A stretch of 64,000 bases of DNA from positions 186,001 through 250,000 of the forward strand of contig NZ_JYLO01000007.1 in the NCBI RefSeq assembly GCF_001439845.1, given 5' to 3'. The position numbers and the translations under genes are program-made. Below, in pieces: positions 57,930 to 64,000 of the stretch. Under the pieces are notes generated by a model. That model was not told where the DNA came from, searched no databases, and was given only the letters and a program-made list of their open reading frames with translations. How positions within the stretch are numbered: the stretch's first letter is position 1; each line of letters starts with the position of its first letter. This stretch comes from Pseudomonas lactis. GTDB taxonomy: Bacteria > Pseudomonadota > Gammaproteobacteria > Pseudomonadales > Pseudomonadaceae.

Positions 57930-58634
57930 ATGAGCAAATACAACCAGATCTATACGGATCTGCTTGCCAGCATCACCACCGAGCGCCTGCAGCGCGGTAC
58001 GCGCCTTCCCTCCGAAACCGAACTGATGGACGCCTACCAGGCCAGCCGTGGCACCGTGCGGCGCGCCATCGAGCAGTTGCAGGAACGTGGCTTTGCGCAA
58101 AAGATCCACGGCAAGGGCACCTTTGTGTTGTCGCCCAACCCGATCGAGTTCCAACTGGGCGGCATCGTCAGCTTCCACGAAACCCACGCCGACCTGGGTG
58201 ATGACGTACGCACCGAGGTGGTCGAGTTCACCCAGATTCCACTGGAAGGCTCACTGCTGCAGCACATCGAGGCCGAACCCGGCACCCTCATTACGCGCAT
58301 CAAACGGGTACGCCGCATCGGTGGCAAACGGGTGATCCTGGACATCAACCACTTCATCAGTGACCTGATTCCCGGCCTGGACCGCGACATCGCCGAGCAG
58401 TCGATCTACGCGTTTATCGAGCAAACACTGCAGCTGCAGATCAGCTATGCGCAGCGCACCATCGAAGCCTTGCCGCGCAGCAAGGACGACCAGGCGCATC
58501 TGGATCTGGATGGGCAAAGCCATGTGATTGTGGTGAGCAACCAGACGTTCTTGCAGGATGGAAGGCAGTTCGAGTACACCGAGTCGCGGCATACGTTGGA
58601 TAAGTTTTATTTTTCGGATGTGGCACGGCGCTAA
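57930..58634 (+). CDS. treR: GntR/HutC-family trehalose repressor
   Basis: The 234-residue protein has a GntR winged helix (about 5-70, LPSETELMDAYQASRGTVRRAI in part) and a UTRA ligand domain (about 90-230), which in TreR proteins binds trehalose-6-phosphate. The ATG at 57930 (MSKYNQIYTDLLAS) gives the usual N-terminus; the frame is open for 46 codons upstream but that stretch holds regulatory DNA. It is divergent from treB and likely represses it through the twin palindromes. Confidence 0.9.
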   Translation: MSKYNQIYTDLLASITTERLQRGTRLPSETELMDAYQASRGTVRRAIEQLQERGFAQKIHGKGTFVLSPNPIEFQLGGIVSFHETHADLGDDVRTEVVEFTQIPLEGSLLQHIEAEPGTLITRIKRVRRIGGKRVILDINHFISDLIPGLDRDIAEQSIYAFIEQTLQLQISYAQRTIEALPRSKDDQAHLDLDGQSHVIVVSNQTFLQDGRQFEYTESRHTLDKFYFSDVARR

Positions 58635-58672
58635 ACCCGGCTGCTCCCTGGGGCTCGCTTAAACCCGGCCCC

Positions 58673-59908
58673 TCACGACACCGAGATACTCCTGGCCAAG
58701 CCTGCTGCCCATGCGCCGGCCATCTTTTCCCCCACGGCTTCGAACTCCGGGTGGGTACTTCGATACTCGGATAGCTCCGCCATGGCGCGACTCATGCCAT
58801 CGTCCACTCTGGCGAGCAATTCGTTACAGCGCGCCTGCGTCAAACTGCACGAACTGCGCCCGAACTGCACAAGCATCTTGCGCTTTGGCCACGCCTTCGA
58901 ACCGCCAAGCAACAGCCCCATGATGTCGTTGCCGGCGTAGACCGTAGTGGTCACCAGGTCATAAACGGGGGCAAGCCAGACATCGGCATCCTCGGCGCAG
59001 TTTTCATAAAGCAAGCCGAAGTTTTTCAGGTGTGCATCACCGTTCTGAATACCGACCGAGAGCGCCACCATTATGAAAAAGTCTTCAAGAGCCCTGGCTA
59101 CCCGGCTTGGCGTGACAAATGACCTGATCAGTTTTGCGCACCCTTGATAGCTGCCGTCATATTTTTTCCCGGTTCCCCATCCCGATAGAACACACATATC
59201 CTCAAATCCGAGGTAGGCGTTTTCACCGATGTCGAACCGCTTCACTACCAGAAACTTCCCGTTATGACTGAGCTGGACCTCAGGCACCTCAAGACCACAA
59301 TGGTATGCGGCACGCATGCAGAAAAATTCATTGGCCGCCAACTGAGGAACGTCCGACTCATTGAACGCCTTTACCAAATGCGTGGCGCCCTTGTGGGTAA
59401 GACGTTCAATATCAGCAGCCATATCGCCAACATCGCGAACCAGCACTTTCGGCTGAACGCCCGACACCCCTGAATAAGCAGCGTAGGTTTTCAGAAGCTC
59501 ATCGAACAGGTCTTCAGCCCCGTCGTACACCAGCAGGTCAGCCAGCTTGACCCCAGGCAACGACGCATCACCCGCTTGATGGGCAACGCTGATACGACCC
59601 AATTGGTGCGGACCTACGATGCCCAATAAAGCAAAGTCATCAAAACCGCGCACCGATTTGCTGAAACGCCGTACGAGTTCGGCCTTGAGATGCCCTTCAG
59701 GAATGTGCATCTCAAACAACGGGTGAATGCCGTACTCCCAGTTGTAGCTTTCCAGGCGCACCGGCATGGTCAAGGACACTGCTTGCTCTTGGGCCACCGT
59801 GTCGTTATACGAAAAAATCGAGTCACGCTGATTTTCATTACGTCGCCCGAGCGTTCCAGCAGGCACACCGTTGGTGCCGATGTACAACCGATCACGTTGG
59901 CTAGTCAT
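58673..59908 (-). CDS. hipA: HipA-family serine/threonine kinase toxin
   Basis: HipA toxins phosphorylate glutamyl-tRNA synthetase in E. coli, stalling translation and causing persistence. The 411-residue protein has the N-terminal HipA couple domain, the SGVSGVQPK loop with a serine near 149 at the autophosphorylation position, catalytic D291 in NGDAHLKNFG and the metal-binding D317 in YDLVTT. All key kinase residues are present, so it should be active. AGGAGG lies five bases before the ATG at 59908, which overlaps the hipB end by eight bases. The target here is not proven. Confidence 0.9.
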   Translation of the reverse strand: MTSQRDRLYIGTNGVPAGTLGRRNENQRDSIFSYNDTVAQEQAVSLTMPVRLESYNWEYGIHPLFEMHIPEGHLKAELVRRFSKSVRGFDDFALLGIVGPHQLGRISVAHQAGDASLPGVKLADLLVYDGAEDLFDELLKTYAAYSGVSGVQPKVLVRDVGDMAADIERLTHKGATHLVKAFNESDVPQLAANEFFCMRAAYHCGLEVPEVQLSHNGKFLVVKRFDIGENAYLGFEDMCVLSGWGTGKKYDGSYQGCAKLIRSFVTPSRVARALEDFFIMVALSVGIQNGDAHLKNFGLLYENCAEDADVWLAPVYDLVTTTVYAGNDIMGLLLGGSKAWPKRKMLVQFGRSSCSLTQARCNELLARVDDGMSRAMAELSEYRSTHPEFEAVGEKMAGAWAAGLARSISVS

Positions 59909-60146
59909 GGACACCTCCTGCCTTCAATTCGTCGAGAGTCATGCGTCGAGGATTGGGGGTGGCGGTCAATTCGTATCCCAAGCCTTCAAGAATCGCTGCG
60001 ACCTTGCGAATACCTATTTCAGGGATGGTATTGTTTTCGATCCCCGAGATGGTGGCGCGACTCATGCCGTGCCGCTGTGCTAGCTGACTTTGCGAAAGGC
60101 CTGCGGACTTTCGCAGGGTTTTGATCAGAATTCCTAGATCCTCCAT
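59901..60146 (-). CDS. hipB: HipB-family antitoxin (Xre-type HTH)
   Basis: The 81-residue protein has a helix-turn-helix (about 13-65: LRKSAGLSQSQLAQRHGMSR, ISGIENN) and a short C-terminal tail. It should bind HipA and repress the hipBA promoter. The product is typical in length for short HipB proteins. AGGA lies ten bases before its ATG. Two identical-pattern palindromes lie directly upstream. Confidence 0.88.
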   Translation of the reverse strand: MEDLGILIKTLRKSAGLSQSQLAQRHGMSRATISGIENNTIPEIGIRKVAAILEGLGYELTATPNPRRMTLDELKAGGVHD

Positions 60147-60153
60147 CTATATC

Positions 60154-60169
60154 GCATCCTATACAATGC
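60154..60169. promoter_or_regulatory. HipB operator, proximal copy
   Basis: GCATCCTATACAATGC has GCAT/ATGC ends spaced by eight bases and begins eight bases upstream of the hipB ATG. A second copy differs at only two central bases. Confidence 0.65.
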
Positions 60170-60192
60170 AAAACCTCATAAATTACAATTTT

Positions 60193-60208
60193 GCATAATA
60201 TACAATGC
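60193..60208. promoter_or_regulatory. HipB operator, distal copy
   Basis: GCATAATATACAATGC has the same pattern and orientation as the proximal copy, with starts 39 bp apart (near four helical turns). The intervening DNA is very AT-rich. Confidence 0.65.
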
Positions 60209-60275
60209 ATTTTGTATTGAACAGCTTCCTTGATGTACAGAGGATGAGTTCTTCTAACCTACTCGCCTAACATGC

Positions 60276-60302
60276 AAAAACCCCGGCACATGGCCGGGGT
60301 TC
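60276..60302 (-). terminator. Terminator of the guaB-guaA operon
   Basis: On the minus strand a stem AACCCCGGC / GCCGGGGTT is followed by TTTTT-type bases. It lies 31 bases after the guaA stop. Confidence 0.85.
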
Positions 60303-60333
60303 TGTTATTCAGTCCTCACCTGCTATCGCAGGA

Positions 60334-61911
60334 TCATTCCCACTCAATCGTCGCCGGCGGCTTGCTCGACACGTCATAAGTAACGCGCGAAATACCTTCG
60401 ATCTCATTGATAATCCGGCCGCTGACCGTCTCCAGCAGTTCGTAAGGCAGGTGAGCCCAACGCGCCGTCATGAAGTCGATGGTCTCTACGGCACGCAGCG
60501 CAACAACCCATGCGTAACGACGGCCATCGCCTACAACGCCAACCGATTTCACCGGCTGGAACACCACGAACGCCTGGCTGACCTTGTGGTACCAGTCGGC
60601 CTTGCGCAGTTCTTCGATGAAGATGTGGTCGGCACGACGCAGCAGGTCGGCGTATTCCTTTTTCACTTCACCGAGGATACGCACGCCCAGGCCCGGGCCT
60701 GGGAATGGGTGGCGGTAGACCATATCGTACGGCAGGCCCAGTTCCAGGCCCAGACGGCGGACTTCGTCCTTGAACAGCTCGCGCAGCGGTTCTACCAGCT
60801 TGAGGTTCATTTCCTCAGGCAGGCCACCCACGTTGTGGTGGGACTTGATCACGTGGGCCTTGCCGCTCTTGGCGCCGGCCGACTCGATCACGTCGGGGTA
60901 GATGGTGCCCTGGGCGAGGTACTTGATGTTGTCCAGTTTGGTGGACTCGGCATCGAATACGTCGATGAAGGTACGACCGATGATCTTGCGCTTCTTCTCC
61001 GGGTCGGACTCGCCGGCCAGGTTGTTGAGGAACTGGTCCTCAGCGTTGGCGCGGATCACCTTGACGCCCATGTTCTCGGCGAACATGGCCATCACTTGCT
61101 CACCTTCGTGCAGGCGCAGCAGGCCGTTGTCGACAAATACGCAGGTCAGCTGGTCGCCGATGGCCTTGTGCAGCAAGGCCGCCACAACCGAGGAGTCAAC
61201 GCCGCCGGACAGGCCGAGCAGCACGTTGTCGGTACCGACCTGGGCGCGCACTTGGGCGATGGCGTCTTCAGCGATTTTAGACGGGGTCCACAGGGCTTCA
61301 CACTCGCAGATGTCGAGGATGAAGCGCGACAGGATGCGCCCGCCTTGCTTGGTGTGAGTCACTTCCGGGTGGAACTGCACGCCGTAGTAACGACGCTCGT
61401 CGCTGAACATACCGGCGATCGGGCAGCTCGGGGTGCTGGCCAGGATGTGGAAGTCTTCCGGCATCTTGGTGACCTTGTCACCGTGGCTCATCCACACGTC
61501 GAGACCGAACAGGCCGTCGGCGTCGATGTGGTCTTCGATGCCGTCCAGCAGGCGGCTCTTGCCAACCACGTCCACACGGGCATAACCGAATTCACGCAGC
61601 TCGGAACCTTCAACCTTGCCGCCCAGTTGCTCGGCCATGGTCTGCATGCCGTAGCAGATGCCGAATACCGGTACGCCCAGGTCGAATACCGCCTGCGGGC
61701 AGCGCGGGCTGTTGGCTTCGTGAACGGACTCGGGGCCACCGGCGAGAATGACGCCTTTGGGGGCGAATTCGCGGATCGCTTCATCGTCCATGTCGAACGG
61801 GTGCAGTTCGCAGTACACGCCGATTTCACGCACGCGGCGGGCGATCAGTTGGGTGTACTGGGAACCGAAGTCGAGGATCAGGATGCGGTGGGCGTGAATG
61901 TCGAGGGCCAT
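60334..61911 (-). CDS. guaA: GMP synthase (glutamine-hydrolysing)
   Basis: GuaA aminates XMP to GMP with glutamine and ATP. The 525-residue protein has a class I glutaminase domain (C86 in GICYGMQ, catalytic histidine in [10 protein letters not shown]), an ATP pyrophosphatase domain with the loop [13 protein letters not shown] (about 235) and the C-terminal dimerization domain ending PPATIEWE. It lies 80 bases downstream of guaB on the same strand. Confidence 0.98.
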   Translation of the reverse strand: MALDIHAHRILILDFGSQYTQLIARRVREIGVYCELHPFDMDDEAIREFAPKGVILAGGPESVHEANSPRCPQAVFDLGVPVFGICYGMQTMAEQLGGKVEGSELREFGYARVDVVGKSRLLDGIEDHIDADGLFGLDVWMSHGDKVTKMPEDFHILASTPSCPIAGMFSDERRYYGVQFHPEVTHTKQGGRILSRFILDICECEALWTPSKIAEDAIAQVRAQVGTDNVLLGLSGGVDSSVVAALLHKAIGDQLTCVFVDNGLLRLHEGEQVMAMFAENMGVKVIRANAEDQFLNNLAGESDPEKKRKIIGRTFIDVFDAESTKLDNIKYLAQGTIYPDVIESAGAKSGKAHVIKSHHNVGGLPEEMNLKLVEPLRELFKDEVRRLGLELGLPYDMVYRHPFPGPGLGVRILGEVKKEYADLLRRADHIFIEELRKADWYHKVSQAFVVFQPVKSVGVVGDGRRYAWVVALRAVETIDFMTARWAHLPYELLETVSGRIINEIEGISRVTYDVSSKPPATIEWE

Positions 61912-61945
61912 GAAGTCAGTCTCGTCTAATGAATCAGAAACAACT

Positions 61946-61966
61946 CGGGGCTGAAGAACAGCCCCG
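61946..61966 (-). promoter_or_regulatory. Intercistronic hairpin between guaB and guaA
   Basis: A perfect 8-bp stem CGGGGCTG / CAGCCCCG with a 5-nt loop lies 25 bases after the guaB stop. On the minus strand it is followed by AGTTGTTTCTG, not a clean U-tract, so it could lower guaA expression relative to guaB or protect the upstream mRNA. Confidence 0.5.
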
Positions 61967-61991
61967 GTTACTTAACATTTTGCTGGAAGGC

Positions 61992-64000
<2,009 letters not shown>

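Overview
The window is a chromosomal segment of a fluorescent pseudomonad, most likely the Pseudomonas fluorescens group. Four things point there: high-GC coding sequence; the core gene order recJ / thrC-hom-dsbC-xerD / rplS-trmD-rimM-rpsP / ffh / purT / nag cluster / purL / mltF / guaA-guaB, which I recall from the PA3725-PA3770 region of P. aeruginosa; genus-restricted small proteins (DUF3509- and DUF6124-like); and many short palindromic REP/REPIN elements of the families seen in fluorescent Pseudomonas.

Layout. 1-4.8 kb: two identical initiator tRNA genes, each with its own promoter and terminator, then an overlapping pair for aminoacyl-phosphatidylglycerol synthesis (mprF) and probable hydrolysis (VirJ family). 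4.8-9.0 kb: recJ, yaeQ, a CaiB/BaiF CoA-transferase and a DUF3509 protein. 9.2-14.9 kb: a Roc-like signalling locus with a LuxR-type response regulator, a receiver-EAL protein whose EAL site looks dead, and a large hybrid sensor kinase with two periplasmic solute-binding domains. 15-19.7 kb: thrC-hom (threonine pathway), dsbC, xerD. 19.8-22.1 kb: a proton antiporter and an acyl-CoA thioesterase. 22.1-28 kb: the rpsP-rimM-trmD-rplS operon, ffh, and a divergent ypjD-corB pair. 28-34.3 kb: an MHS transporter, purT, a VUT-family membrane protein, a small operon (CoA pyrophosphatase, gamma carbonic anhydrase, DUF1289), a second Nudix protein and an L,D-transpeptidase.

34.4-41.7 kb: an N-acetylglucosamine PTS operon (GntR regulator, nagA, SIS deaminase, EIIA-HPr-EI fusion, EIICB). 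41.8-44 kb: an accessory island with a DUF6124-like gene behind a strongly structured RNA leader, and a two-gene unit (DUF6036-like nucleotidyltransferase plus unknown partner) lying between two identical 32-bp hairpins. 44-50 kb: yqfO-like gene, purL and mltF. 50-58.6 kb: a trehalose PTS cluster (orphan EIIB, EIIA-HPr-EI, LamB-type porin, treC, treB, treR) with twin operators. 58.7-60.2 kb: a hipBA toxin-antitoxin pair with twin operators. 60.3-64 kb: guaA, guaB, and a truncated zinc-ribbon-like gene at the right edge.

Biological theme. Housekeeping genes (nucleotide synthesis, ribosome assembly, SRP, threonine) form the backbone. Two self-contained sugar PTS systems, each with its own Enzyme I, sit in it as catabolic modules. 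The most interesting unexplained material is the structured leader and the nucleotidyltransferase unit at 41.8-43.8 kb, the apparently inactive EAL protein of the Roc-like locus, and two EIIB-like domains lacking the phosphorylatable cysteine.
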